NCBI RefSeq assembly: GCF_042646165.1 | Contig: NZ_JBHRTC010000001.1 | DNA: 64,000 nucleotides | Reading direction: 5' to 3' (one strand) | Source of the DNA: Microbaculum marinum | GTDB lineage: Bacteria; Pseudomonadota; Alphaproteobacteria; Rhizobiales; Tepidamorphaceae | In this document: positions 16,762-24,599 of the stretch, piece by piece | How positions within the stretch are numbered: the first letter of the stretch is position 1 | Layout of the letters: each line of letters starts with the position of its first letter | Position numbers and translations under genes: made by a program | Notes under the pieces: model-generated | The model's database searches: none | The model's input: the letters and a program-made list of their open reading frames with translations, nothing else | Told to the model about the DNA's origin: nothing

Positions 16762-18019
16762 GGCGAGACCGGAGGTCCTCACCATCGACCGGCTCGGCCA
16801 TCTCGGCGACGGCATCGCCGCGACCGACCGGGGGCAGGTGTTCGTGCCGATGACGCTGCCCGGCGAACGGGTCGAGGTGCGCTACGAGGGAGCCGACCGC
16901 AACCGCGCGCGGGCGATCCGGATCCTCGAGGACAGCCCGGACCGGACAGCGCCGATCTGCCGGCATTTCGGCGATTGCGGCGGCTGCGTGCTCCAGCACA
17001 TGGCCGGGCCGGCCTATCTCGACTGGAAGCGCGACCAGGTTCGTCATGCGCTCGGCCATCGCGGTCTCGACGCAGAGGTCGATCCGACGGTGCCGATCGG
17101 CCCGGGCACGCGCCGCCGCGCGGTGTTCGCCGCCAGGCGGGAGAAGGGGCGGATCCGGTTCGGCTACCACGCCAGGCAGTCGCACCGTATCGTCGAGATT
17201 TCCGAGTGCCCGATCCTAGTGCCGGAAATCGCCGGCGCGCTCGACGGCCTGGCGCGGCTGGCCGCGCCGCTGGTGCCGCCCAAGGGCGAGCTCCGCGTCG
17301 CGGTGACGGCGACGCTCACGGGCCTCGACGTGGCAATCGACGGTCCGAAGCTGCGGCCGGCCGACCTGCCGGCCTCGGCCGCCGCGGCGGTTCAGGAGCT
17401 CGACATCGCCCGTCTGTCGGTTGCCGGCGAGACGGCGCTGCAGATGGCCGAGCCGGCGGTCGGGCTGGAGGGAAGCGCGCTCGAGAGGATCGAGGTCGCG
17501 GTGCCTCCGGGCGCCTTCCTGCAGGCGGTGGCGCAGGCGGAAGCGACGATGGCGAGGCTGGTCTGCGAGGGCGTCGGCAAGGCCGACAGGGTCGCCGATC
17601 TCTATGCCGGCATCGGCACCTTCGCGCTGCGGCTCGCGCGGACCGCGCGCGTGCTCGCCGTGGAGGGCGACCAGGCCGCACTCGTCACGCTCGCGCTTGC
17701 CGCCAGACGCGCCCGAGGCCTGAAGCCGGTGACGACGCTGAAGCGCGATCTGGCCCGGATGCCGGTCACCGCCGGCGAACTGGCGGGCTTCCGGGCGGCC
17801 GTGTTCGATCCGCCGCGCGCCGGGGCGGCCGCCCAGGCGGCCGAACTGGCCGGATCCCGCCTGCCTCGGATCGTCGCGGTCTCCTGCAATCCGGCGACGC
17901 TTGCCCGGGATCTTCGCATCCTGGTCGACGGCGGCTACCGGATCGACAGGGTGACGCCGGTGGATCAGTTCCTGTTCTCGCCCCATATTGAGGTCGTCGC
18001 GCAGCTTTCGCGCGGCTGA
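16751..18019 (+). CDS. 23S rRNA/tRNA (uracil-5)-methyltransferase-like protein (RlmD/TrmA family)
   Basis: SAM-dependent RNA m5U methyltransferase with an iron-sulfur cluster, 422 residues. A TRAM-like N-terminal domain (about 8-60) is followed by Cys70, Cys76 and Cys79 (ICRHFGDCGGC) and a further cysteine in EISECPIL, the usual four cluster ligands. The Rossmann domain has DLYAGIGTFALRLA, FDPPRAGA and the catalytic VSCNPATLARD. Whether it acts on 23S rRNA or tRNA cannot be decided from the sequence. The ATG at 16751 lies inside the end of tlyA in another frame, which indicates translational coupling. Confidence 0.92.
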   Translation: MTAEARPEVLTIDRLGHLGDGIAATDRGQVFVPMTLPGERVEVRYEGADRNRARAIRILEDSPDRTAPICRHFGDCGGCVLQHMAGPAYLDWKRDQVRHALGHRGLDAEVDPTVPIGPGTRRRAVFAARREKGRIRFGYHARQSHRIVEISECPILVPEIAGALDGLARLAAPLVPPKGELRVAVTATLTGLDVAIDGPKLRPADLPASAAAAVQELDIARLSVAGETALQMAEPAVGLEGSALERIEVAVPPGAFLQAVAQAEATMARLVCEGVGKADRVADLYAGIGTFALRLARTARVLAVEGDQAALVTLALAARRARGLKPVTTLKRDLARMPVTAGELAGFRAAVFDPPRAGAAAQAAELAGSRLPRIVAVSCNPATLARDLRILVDGGYRIDRVTPVDQFLFSPHIEVVAQLSRG

Positions 18020-18042
18020 CGGCAGCAGGAGCGCAGTTCGCC

Positions 18043-19137
18043 ATGGCCGCGGCGCCCGATCGATCCGACGTTGGAAGGCCCGGTCTCGGCCGGCTCGGCC
18101 TGCGCGCGAGCTACGGGCTGAGGCAGGGGCCGCGCGTCGCCTGGTACCTGGCGCACGGCTATGCGATGGGGCGTCTGCGGCGCTTTGCCGAGGAGCAGCA
18201 TCCCGACGCCGCGGTCAAGCGGTCGACGACGCGTCCGACGCCCGAGCGCGACCGGCTGTGGCGCGATCTCGGCCAGCTGTTCGCCCGCGACATCGCCAAT
18301 GTCGAGGCGGGGATCTATCCGCTGCCGAACGACCATGACGGCCCCCTGCCCGCCCTGCTCGACCGCAGCCGCACCTTCTTCCTCGACCTGCCGGAGATCT
18401 TCGAGCGCCGCCGCAAGGGCGAGCACCAGCAGGTCTTTTCCGAGGAGTTCCGTGACAGGTTCCCGCGCTACTACCTGCAGAACTTCCACTACCAGTCCGG
18501 CGGCTACCTGTCGGAGGACTCCGCCAAGATCTACGACCTCCAGGTCGAGGTCCTGTTCAACGGCACCGCCAATGCCATGCGGCGGCAGGCGCTGGTGCCG
18601 ATCCACGCGGCGCTGAAGGGCCGCGACCAGCGCACGGTCTCGCTTGCCGACGTGGCCTGCGGCACCGGCCGGTTCCTGCGGGCGGTCAAAGATGCCTTCC
18701 CGGGCCTGCGCGCCACCGGCATCGACCTGTCGGAATCCTATGTCGAGGAGGCCCGACGGCATCTCAGGCGGCGCGGCCGGACCCGGTTCCTGGTCGCCAA
18801 CGCCGAAGCCCTGCCGCTGGCCGACGGCAGCCAGGACGTGGTGACGACGATCTTCCTCTACCACGAGCTGCCGCCCAGGGTGCGCCGCATCGTCGCCGCC
18901 GAATTCGCCCGGGTCTTGAAGCCGGGCGGCTTGCTGGTGTTCATGGATTCTCTGCAGCTCGGCGACGTCGCCGACTATGACGGGCTGCTGGAGATGTTCC
19001 CGCACGGCTTCCACGAGCCCTACTACGACAGCTACACGCGCGAGGACCTGCCGGCGCTGTTCCGGGAGGCCGGGCTGGAGCAGGTGTCGAGCGAGCCGGC
19101 GTTCGTCTCCAAGGTGATGGCGTTCCGGAAGGCGTGA
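18043..19137 (+). CDS. Class I SAM-dependent methyltransferase
   Basis: Predicted small-molecule methyltransferase, 364 residues, longer than most class I enzymes because of an N-terminal helical part (about 1-195) of unknown role. The methyltransferase core begins at LADVACGTGRFLRA and continues with ATGIDLSESYVEEAR, ANAEALPLADGSQDVV and the LKPGGLLVFMDS strand. The ubiquinone/menaquinone methyltransferase fold is the closest general match, but the long N-terminal part argues against UbiE itself. It follows the RNA methyltransferase by 23 bp and ends the tlyA operon. Confidence 0.85.
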   Translation: MAAAPDRSDVGRPGLGRLGLRASYGLRQGPRVAWYLAHGYAMGRLRRFAEEQHPDAAVKRSTTRPTPERDRLWRDLGQLFARDIANVEAGIYPLPNDHDGPLPALLDRSRTFFLDLPEIFERRRKGEHQQVFSEEFRDRFPRYYLQNFHYQSGGYLSEDSAKIYDLQVEVLFNGTANAMRRQALVPIHAALKGRDQRTVSLADVACGTGRFLRAVKDAFPGLRATGIDLSESYVEEARRHLRRRGRTRFLVANAEALPLADGSQDVVTTIFLYHELPPRVRRIVAAEFARVLKPGGLLVFMDSLQLGDVADYDGLLEMFPHGFHEPYYDSYTREDLPALFREAGLEQVSSEPAFVSKVMAFRKA

Positions 19138-19344
19138 GGGCGGGTATCGCGTTCAGGTTGGTTCGGGGGCCGGTGTGTCGCCGCGGCAGTGAGCGGGACA
19201 GAGGGTGGCAGGAGCCCGCCCCGTCCTTAGCCGCTCGTTGCGGACGATAGGAGCGAACGGCAGCGAGCGGACGGTGGGCCGAAACCCAGCGCGACGGTCC
19301 GCCGAAGGCGCAATGTCTTGCGCGGCGAGTGATCGCGCGGGCCG

Positions 19345-19391
19345 CCCTCGTGGTTCGAGACGCGGGCTTTGCCCGCTCCTCACCATGAGGG
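19345..19391. repeat. Dispersed long hairpin repeat (47 nt)
   Basis: The sequence is nearly identical to the hairpins in the 250-bp array: CCCTCGTGGTTCGAGACGCG, an inner stem of GCGGGC/GCCCGC with a TTT loop, and the closing CACCATGAGGG. The flanking GCTTGGGGTGTG also matches the array units, so this is a detached piece of the same family. Confidence 0.8.
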
Positions 19392-19639
19392 CTTGGGGTG
19401 TGCCGTGCGGACATGCAGCATGACAGCGGCGGCTTCGCCGGTATGGTGCGCTGGGTCCCCGCTGTCACGGGGACGAGCGGAAGAGGAGTCGCGCAGCGTA
19501 TCCATGCAAACGCAGCACGCGCCAGTCGCTTGCTGGAACCGGGCGGCGGCGGCGCGACAGTCCGAGCCCGCGGCCCTTTTTCGGGCGCTCTTTTGCGCGT
19601 GTCCGGGCGTCGGCCCGAGCCGCGGGTGTTCGCCGTTTA

Positions 19640-19737
19640 AAACGCCATGCGTTTCGTCCGCTGACGCGGCACCGCCCCGGCCCTCGGCTTCGAGCCTCGG
19701 GCGTTCGTCGCTCGAAACGCCATGCGTTTCGTCCGCT
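19640..19737. repeat. Direct duplication, 75-bp period
   Basis: A perfect 23-bp match starting AAACGCCATGCGTTTCGTCC is found at 19640-19662 and 19715-19737. The similarity extends left with a few changes (CGAGCC-CGGG-GTTCG-CG), so the two form a diverged tandem duplication. No coding role is visible. Confidence 0.75.
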
Positions 19738-19756
19738 TGCGCGGACCGCTCCTCAC

Positions 19757-19920
19757 CCCCTCTCCAACTCTCCCCCGCAAGGGGGGAGAGGGTCCCCTGG
19801 GGCATCCGCCCGTCGTTGGTCGATGTGTCGATGCCTGCTGCGCGACAGGAGCATGTGGGACCTGCAACGACCGGCGCCTTGCTCCTCTCTCCCCCCTTGT
19901 GGGGGAGAGTTGGAGAGGGG
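19757..19920. repeat. 20-bp inverted repeat enclosing two CT-rich hairpins
   Basis: CCCCTCTCCAACTCTCCCCC at 19757-19776 is the exact reverse complement of 19901-19920. Each arm also folds on itself (CTCTCCCCC-GCAA-GGGGGGAGAG on the left; CTCTCCCCCC-TTGT-GGGGGAGAG on the right). The 124 bp between the arms holds no gene. Similar CT-rich palindromes recur at 42.8-43.2 kb. Confidence 0.8.
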
Positions 19921-20060
19921 GCCGCCGCGCAGCGGCGGGGCGGGCGGGCGGCTCGATGCCGCCTGGGAACGTAGGCACCCAGCCGCCAACGCCGTCACAA
20001 ATCCGCTATCGATCGTGTGTCATCTGGTCCGCATCCTGGCCCGAAGCTCCCAACGGTCCG

Positions 20061-20336
20061 ATGCTGACCTGGCTCGTTCTCAAGCCGTTCGCCATTCTCG
20101 CCCTGGTGGCGGGCGCGATCACGCTGCCGACGCCGCTGCCGCTGGGGGCGCCGCTGATCGCGCTGGGGCTGGCGATCCTGGTGGCGACCAGCACGAGCGT
20201 GCGCGCCTGGCTGAGGAGGCTGCGCGGCCGCTCGGCACGGATCGACGCCCTGGTGACGACGATCGAACCGCGTCTCGGCCGCAGGCTCGGCGTCTTCCTG
20301 CGGCGGACGAGACCGCCGGTCAAACGGTCGGGCTGA
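20061..20336 (+). CDS. Small membrane protein, PGPGW-like
   Basis: 91-residue protein with two predicted membrane helices (about 4-22 and 28-46) joined by LPTPLPLGAP, a proline/glycine turn resembling the PGPGW transmembrane family in which the turn is followed by PLIALGLAIL. A basic amphipathic tail follows. The function of such proteins is not established. The ATG at 20061 starts directly with the first helix; the longer open frame upstream covers repeat DNA and is rejected. Confidence 0.65.
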   Translation: MLTWLVLKPFAILALVAGAITLPTPLPLGAPLIALGLAILVATSTSVRAWLRRLRGRSARIDALVTTIEPRLGRRLGVFLRRTRPPVKRSG

Positions 20337-20353
20337 GCGGTGTCGGCCGGGGC

Positions 20354-20764
20354 TCAGTTGGCGATGCGTGCGGGAAAGTCGACCCGGAACACACCCTTCC
20401 GGCCGAACGTGTCCTTGTAGGCGGCCTCGATCTCGACGAACTTCGCCTGCGCCTCCGGCGTGTTCTCGTGCACGACGATGAGCAGCTTGCTGTTCTCGGC
20501 GACGATACCGCCGGGCGGTCCGCTGGAGCCCTGACCGTAGGCCGCGATGATCGTCAGGCCGTCCGGGAACCGCGGCGAGATGACGTCCTGCACGAAGGCG
20601 CCCCATTCCTGCTCGCTGACGCCGTTGCCGTCGGGGCCGTGCATGCCGAAGAACATCTGCGTCTGCAGCGTAGGGGTGTCCGGCCACGGCGCGTCCTGGG
20701 CAGCGGCCGCCGAGACGGCGAGCAGGGCGGCCAGTGCGGCGGCAACCAGCGTTCTGACGATCAT
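20354..20764 (-). CDS. Exported DUF3574-like protein
   Basis: 136 residues with a clear signal peptide (LVAAALAALLAVSAAAAQ, cleavage near 22). The mature part matches my memory of the DUF3574 pattern: MFFGMHGPDGNGVSEQEW, SPRFPDGLTIIAAYGQ, then SKLLIVVHENTPEAQAK and AAYKDTFGRKGVFRV. The function is unknown. It converges on the small membrane-protein gene, with 17 bp between the stops, and lies in the same direction as ald upstream. Confidence 0.8.
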   Translation of the reverse strand: MIVRTLVAAALAALLAVSAAAAQDAPWPDTPTLQTQMFFGMHGPDGNGVSEQEWGAFVQDVISPRFPDGLTIIAAYGQGSSGPPGGIVAENSKLLIVVHENTPEAQAKFVEIEAAYKDTFGRKGVFRVDFPARIAN

Positions 20765-20850
20765 CGACGCCCTCCCCGGCGGACATGTCCCGGGGGGATA
20801 CTATATCAGGCGCCGCCCATCTCAAGCCCGCCCCGTCGGCGCGCCGGACC

Positions 20851-21969
20851 TCACAGCTTGAGGGCGGCCTCGGACTTGACGTAGGCGAGGCCCTGCGCGT
20901 CGGCGACCGGCTTGCAGGTGACCATGCCCTCGATGACGTTGAGGCCGTCGCGCAGGTGACGATCCTCGGCGAGCGCCGCGCGGTAGCCCTTGTCGGCGAT
21001 GGCGAGCGCGAACGGCAGGGTGACGTTGTTGAGCGCGAAGGTGGAGGTGCGCGACACCGCGCCGGGCATGTTGGTGACGCAGTAGTGCACGACGTCGTCG
21101 ACCACGTAGGTCGGATCGGAATGGGTGGTCGGACGGCTGGTCTCGCAGCAGCCGCCCTGGTCGATGGCAACGTCGACGATGACGCTGCCGGTCTTCATGC
21201 CGGCGACCATGTCGGCGGTGACGAGCTTCGGCGCAGCGGCGCCGGGAACGAGCACGGTGCCGATCACCAGGTCGGCGCCGCGCACGAGGTTCTCGATCGA
21301 GTCGCGCGTCGAGAACACGGTGCGGATCGAGGTGCCGAACTCCGCCACCAGCCGGCGCAGCACGTCGGCGGAACGGTCGACGACGGTGACGGTGGCGCCC
21401 ATGCCGAGCGCGATCAGCGCCGCGTTGGTGCCGGCGACGCCGCCGCCGAGGATCACCACGTCGCCGGCCGGCACGCCCGGCACGCCGCCGAGCAGCACGC
21501 CGCGGCCGCCCGCTTCCTTCTCGAGGCAGCGGGCGCCGACCTGCACCGACATGCGGCCGGCGACCTCCGACATCGGCGTCAGCAGCGGCAGGGTGCGGTT
21601 GGGGCTGGTGACCGTCTCGTAGGCGATGCAGATCGCCCCGGATTCGATCAGGTCCTGCGTCTGGGCCGCGTCGGGGGCCAGATGCAGGTAGGTGAACAGG
21701 ATCTGGCCGGGGCGCAGCTTCTTGCGCTCGACGGCGAGCGGCTCCTTCACCTTGACGATCATCTCGGCGGTGGCGAACACCTCGTCGGCGGTCGCGACGA
21801 TCCTGGCGCCGGCGGCCACGTAGTCGTCGTCGGTCTGCCCGGCGCCGAGGCCCGCACCGGTCTCGACGATCACCTGATGGCCGTGATGGACGAGTTCGCG
21901 GACCGAGGACGGGACCAGCCCGACGCGGTATTCGTGGTTCTTGATTTCCTTCGGGACGCCGACGAGCAT
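20851..21969 (-). CDS. ald: Alanine dehydrogenase
   Basis: NAD-dependent enzyme that interconverts L-alanine with pyruvate and ammonia; 372 residues, full length. The N-terminal signature GVPKEIKNHEYRVGLVPSSV is present, with the substrate residues in MIVKVKEPL, the NAD-binding Rossmann motif VILGGGVAGTNAA and VDVAIDQGGCCETSRPTTH. It starts at the ATG at 21969, behind GGGAG. An Lrp/AsnC regulator gene is divergent across a 177-bp gap, the classical arrangement in which the regulator senses alanine or another amino acid and controls ald. Confidence 0.96.
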   Translation of the reverse strand: MLVGVPKEIKNHEYRVGLVPSSVRELVHHGHQVIVETGAGLGAGQTDDDYVAAGARIVATADEVFATAEMIVKVKEPLAVERKKLRPGQILFTYLHLAPDAAQTQDLIESGAICIAYETVTSPNRTLPLLTPMSEVAGRMSVQVGARCLEKEAGGRGVLLGGVPGVPAGDVVILGGGVAGTNAALIALGMGATVTVVDRSADVLRRLVAEFGTSIRTVFSTRDSIENLVRGADLVIGTVLVPGAAAPKLVTADMVAGMKTGSVIVDVAIDQGGCCETSRPTTHSDPTYVVDDVVHYCVTNMPGAVSRTSTFALNNVTLPFALAIADKGYRAALAEDRHLRDGLNVIEGMVTCKPVADAQGLAYVKSEAALKL

Positions 21970-22146
21970 TTCCAGATCTCCCAGTGCAGGCGGTTATTCC
22001 CGGCGACGGCCGCACCGTTCGTGCGACGCCACGCCGAGCTTGCGCGACTCCTTGCACGAATCGCGCGCAATTGGATTGAAATCTCGGGGCGCGCCGGGAC
22101 GTTTTGTGATAGGATATTCGATGAAAGCCTGTCCGGATGAAACATC

Positions 22147-22614
22147 ATGCGACAACCGGAGCTCGATGACCGAGATCGCGCCATCCTGCGGGCGCTGCAG
22201 GAAGACGGACGGCTGAGCAATACCGACCTTGCCGACCGGGTCGGACTGTCGCCGTCGGCCTGCCTGCGGCGGGTGCGGATCCTGGAAGAGTCCGGCCTGG
22301 TGGCGGGCTACGCGATGATCCTCGACCAGAAGGCCTTCGGGTTTCCCGGCACCGCCTTCGTCTCGATCACGCTGGACCAGCAGGGCCGCCAGGCGCTGGA
22401 CGCCTTCGAAAGTGCGGTGCGCGCGGTTCCCGAGATCCCCGAGTGCCACCTGCTGGCCGGCCAGTCGGACTACCTGGTGCGCGTCGTCTACCGCGACGCC
22501 GCCGATCTCGAGCGCATCCACACCGAGATCCTGACGCGGCTGCCCGGCGTGGTGCGGATCACCTCGACCCTGGCGCTGCGCGAGGTGAAGAAGACGACGC
22601 GGTTGCCGGTTTGA
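22147..22614 (+). CDS. Lrp/AsnC family transcriptional regulator
   Basis: 155-residue amino-acid-responsive regulator. A winged helix-turn-helix occupies about residues 5-64 (LDDRDRAILRALQEDGRLS, then LADRVGLSPSACLRRVRIL), and the RAM ligand-binding/oligomerisation domain follows (FVSITLDQQG, VPEIPECHLLAGQSDYLVRV). It is divergent from ald, which it probably controls; the operator should lie in 21970-22146, but I see no unambiguous palindrome there. The stop converges on the VapC-like gene with only 4 bp between. Confidence 0.93.
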   Translation: MRQPELDDRDRAILRALQEDGRLSNTDLADRVGLSPSACLRRVRILEESGLVAGYAMILDQKAFGFPGTAFVSITLDQQGRQALDAFESAVRAVPEIPECHLLAGQSDYLVRVVYRDAADLERIHTEILTRLPGVVRITSTLALREVKKTTRLPV

Positions 22615-22618
22615 GGGG

Positions 22619-23056
22619 CTACGCGGGCCCTGCCGCTTCTTCCAGCAGCAGGACGATCCCGCCATACGACGTAGGCTCGGCATCGCGGACCTTGTCCACG
22701 AAGCGGCGATCGGCACTGACGAACCGGCAGTTCCTGTCGAGCGCCAGGGCAAGATAGACGCAGTCGTAAGCCGCGTGGTCAAGCTCGACGGCGATGCGGG
22801 TCGCGGCGTCAAGCAGATGGCGGGTCGGACTGATCTCCACGTCGGCGCGCTGCAGGATCCGCGCGGCCAGGATCGCCTCGTCCAAGGAGAACTCGCCCCG
22901 CCGCACCTTCTTCCACAGGACGTTCGCGCATTCGGAAATCAGAAGATCGGGGGCGAGCAGCCGCGCCGATTCGAGGAGGTGCAGAGCCGCGTCCGAGCCC
23001 TCCTCGCCGGTCACCCATTTGACGGCAATGCTGGCATCGATGACGTAGTCCGTCAC
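22619..23056 (-). CDS. PIN-domain ribonuclease toxin (VapC-like)
   Basis: 145-residue PIN-domain protein, probably the toxin of a type II toxin-antitoxin pair that cleaves RNA using Mg2+. The acidic residues of the active site are visible: Asp in VIDASIAVKW near residue 7, Glu in SECANVLWKK, Asp in AAYDCVYLALA and Asp in VSADRRF. The start is the GTG at 23056, which overlaps the antitoxin stop (GTGA), so translation is coupled. The antitoxin gene precedes it, the standard VapBC order. Confidence 0.9.
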   Translation of the reverse strand: MTDYVIDASIAVKWVTGEEGSDAALHLLESARLLAPDLLISECANVLWKKVRRGEFSLDEAILAARILQRADVEISPTRHLLDAATRIAVELDHAAYDCVYLALALDRNCRFVSADRRFVDKVRDAEPTSYGGIVLLLEEAAGPA

Positions 23057-23292
23057 CGCTCCTCGCGGCCTTCGCGGACAAGCTCCTCCGACGGCGTCTG
23101 GATTCGCCCGCGGGTGAGCCTGCGCAACTCGGCGGCAAGGCTCTCGAAGTCGGGCTCGGCCTCGTCCGCGAGTGCCTGGCGCAGGATCTCCCGATGCTCC
23201 GCTTCCGCCGAGCGGCCATGCCGCGCGGCGCGGCGCTTCAGGCGGGCGATGAGATCGTCGTCGAGATTGCGGACCTGAAGGCTTCCGGCCAT
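23053..23292 (-). CDS. FitA-like ribbon-helix-helix antitoxin
   Basis: 79-residue antitoxin. The N-terminus LQVRNLDDDLIARLKRRAARHGRSAEAEHREIL is the Arc/FitA ribbon-helix-helix fold that binds the operator as a dimer of dimers; residues 45-79 should wrap the toxin. It is the first gene of the module and overlaps the toxin start by 4 bp. The promoter should lie in 23293-23362, between this gene and the ribB stop; I see no clear palindrome. Confidence 0.88.
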   Translation of the reverse strand: MAGSLQVRNLDDDLIARLKRRAARHGRSAEAEHREILRQALADEAEPDFESLAAELRRLTRGRIQTPSEELVREGREER

Positions 23293-23362
23293 TCCGGCCT
23301 CCGTGACGTCATTGTCTTCAATGCTGTCACAGTTGGATAGTAACCGTCAATTCCGCCGTCCC

Positions 23363-24481
23363 CTACTCCTCGTAGATCTCGGTGTCCTCGATCTCGATGC
23401 CGAAGCCGGTGAGGCCCACGTAGTGGCGGGCGCGGGTGGTGATGATGCGGATGGTGGAGACACCGAGGTCGCGCAGGATCTGGGCGCCGAGGCCGATCTC
23501 CAGCCACTCCTCCTCGCGGCTCTGGGCCGAGGCGTGCTCCTCGCGGCCGCCGTCGGCAGGCTCGATGCGCGAGCGCAGGCTCCTGCCGCGGGCGACGCCG
23601 ACGGACCCTTCGCGGAGGTAGACGACCACGCCGCGGCCGCCCTCGGCGATCCGCTTGACCATTCCGTCGAGCTGGCGGTGGGTGCCGAAGACGTCGTCGA
23701 CGACGGTCTCCAGATGGAGGCGGACGGGTACGCTGCGGCCGTCGCGGATGTCGCCGTAGACAAGCGCCAGATGCTGCATCGGATCCCAGGGCGTGGCGTA
23801 GGTGATGGCGGTCGCAGGGCCGGCGAAGGTCTCGACACGGGCCTCGTCGACTCGCTCGACGAGGCGCTCCTGCCGCTGCCTGTAGGCGATCAGGTCGGCG
23901 ACCGAGACGAGCTTGAGGCCGTGCGTCGCGGCGAAGGCGGTGACCTGCTCGCCGCGGGTGACGCTGCCGTCGTCGTTGACGAGTTCGCAGATCACGCCGA
24001 CCTCCGGCAGGCCGGCGAGCCGGCATAGGTCGACGGCCGCCTCGGTATGGCCGGAGCGCATCAGCACGCCGCCTTCCTTGGCGATCAGGGGAAAGATGTG
24101 GCCCGGCCGGACGAAGTCGGAGGGGCCGGCATTGGAGTTGGCCAGCGCCCGCACCGTGGCGCAGCGGTCCTCCGCCGAGATGCCGGTGGTGGTGCCGAAC
24201 CGGTAGTCGACGGACACGGTGAAGGCGGTGCCGTGCGGGGCGTCGTTGTCAGACACCATCGGGTCGAGACGCAGGCGCCGCGCCTCCTCGCGGGTCATCG
24301 GCGTGCAGACGATACCCGACGTGTGGCGCACGATGAAGGCCATCTTCTCCGGCGTCGCCTGGCTGGCGGCGACGACGAGGTCGCCCTCGTTCTCGCGGTC
24401 GTTGTCGTCTGTGACGACGACGATCTCGCCGCGCTCGAAGGCACGGAGCGCTTCGGCGACGCGGCGCATGTCTTCTGTCAT
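23363..24481 (-). CDS. ribB: 3,4-dihydroxy-2-butanone 4-phosphate synthase with degenerate GTP cyclohydrolase II-like tail
   Basis: Makes the four-carbon precursor of riboflavin from ribulose 5-phosphate; 372 residues. The RibB domain is residues 1-205, with DDNDRENEGDLV, the TPMTREEA segment and RPGHIFPLIAKEGGVLMRSGHTEA. The second half aligns with GTP cyclohydrolase II (VRLHLETVVDDVFGTHRQL), but the zinc cysteines of RibA are absent, so it should not hydrolyse GTP. This degenerate RibBA architecture is usual in alphaproteobacteria. It lies 118 bp downstream of aroC on the same strand, the gap being a palindromic repeat; no FMN riboswitch is visible. Confidence 0.94.
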   Translation of the reverse strand: MTEDMRRVAEALRAFERGEIVVVTDDNDRENEGDLVVAASQATPEKMAFIVRHTSGIVCTPMTREEARRLRLDPMVSDNDAPHGTAFTVSVDYRFGTTTGISAEDRCATVRALANSNAGPSDFVRPGHIFPLIAKEGGVLMRSGHTEAAVDLCRLAGLPEVGVICELVNDDGSVTRGEQVTAFAATHGLKLVSVADLIAYRQRQERLVERVDEARVETFAGPATAITYATPWDPMQHLALVYGDIRDGRSVPVRLHLETVVDDVFGTHRQLDGMVKRIAEGGRGVVVYLREGSVGVARGRSLRSRIEPADGGREEHASAQSREEEWLEIGLGAQILRDLGVSTIRIITTRARHYVGLTGFGIEIEDTEIYEE

Positions 24482-24504
24482 TCGAACTTCACCTTCTCAG
24501 AAAA

Positions 24505-24575
24505 CGTCATTCCGGACCGCAGCATCTGCGTTCCGCGGCGATCCCGACTCTGCGCTTCGCCTGGCCGGGATGACG
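24505..24575. repeat. Intergenic inverted-repeat element between aroC and ribB
   Basis: CGTCATTCCGG at 24505-24515 is matched by CCGGGATGACG at 24565-24575 (10 of 11 positions inverted). The interior holds CGCAGCATCTGCG and a GATCCCGACTC-GCGCTTCGC segment. Elements with CGTCATTCCGG ends are a common alphaproteobacterial intergenic repeat. Confidence 0.65.
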
Positions 24576-24599
24576 GGAGAGTCTTCAACGGCACGACGA

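Larger units (their letters stand above)
19138..20060. other. Gene-free repeat-rich spacer
   Basis: About 920 bp with no credible gene; open frames are broken and low in family-like features. It holds, in order, one long dispersed hairpin (19345), a 75-bp partial direct duplication (19640 and 19715 copies) and a pair of CT/GA-rich hairpins that are inverted copies of each other (19757 and 19901). It follows the tlyA operon and precedes a small membrane-protein gene. Confidence 0.6.

Noticed and set aside
9797..19391. GTTCGAGAC segments resembling tRNA T-loops
   Set aside because: They belong to the long dispersed hairpin; no acceptor stem, anticodon arm or D-arm fits around any copy.
19138..20060. 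Coding region suggested by several overlapping frames
   Set aside because: Frames run through palindromes and duplications and show no protein-like features.
23363..24481. Bifunctional RibBA enzyme
   Set aside because: The GTP cyclohydrolase II half lacks the zinc cysteines, so only the RibB activity is supported.
24482..24599. FMN riboswitch before ribB
   Set aside because: The gap is filled by a palindromic intergenic repeat and I cannot find the conserved FMN-aptamer segments.
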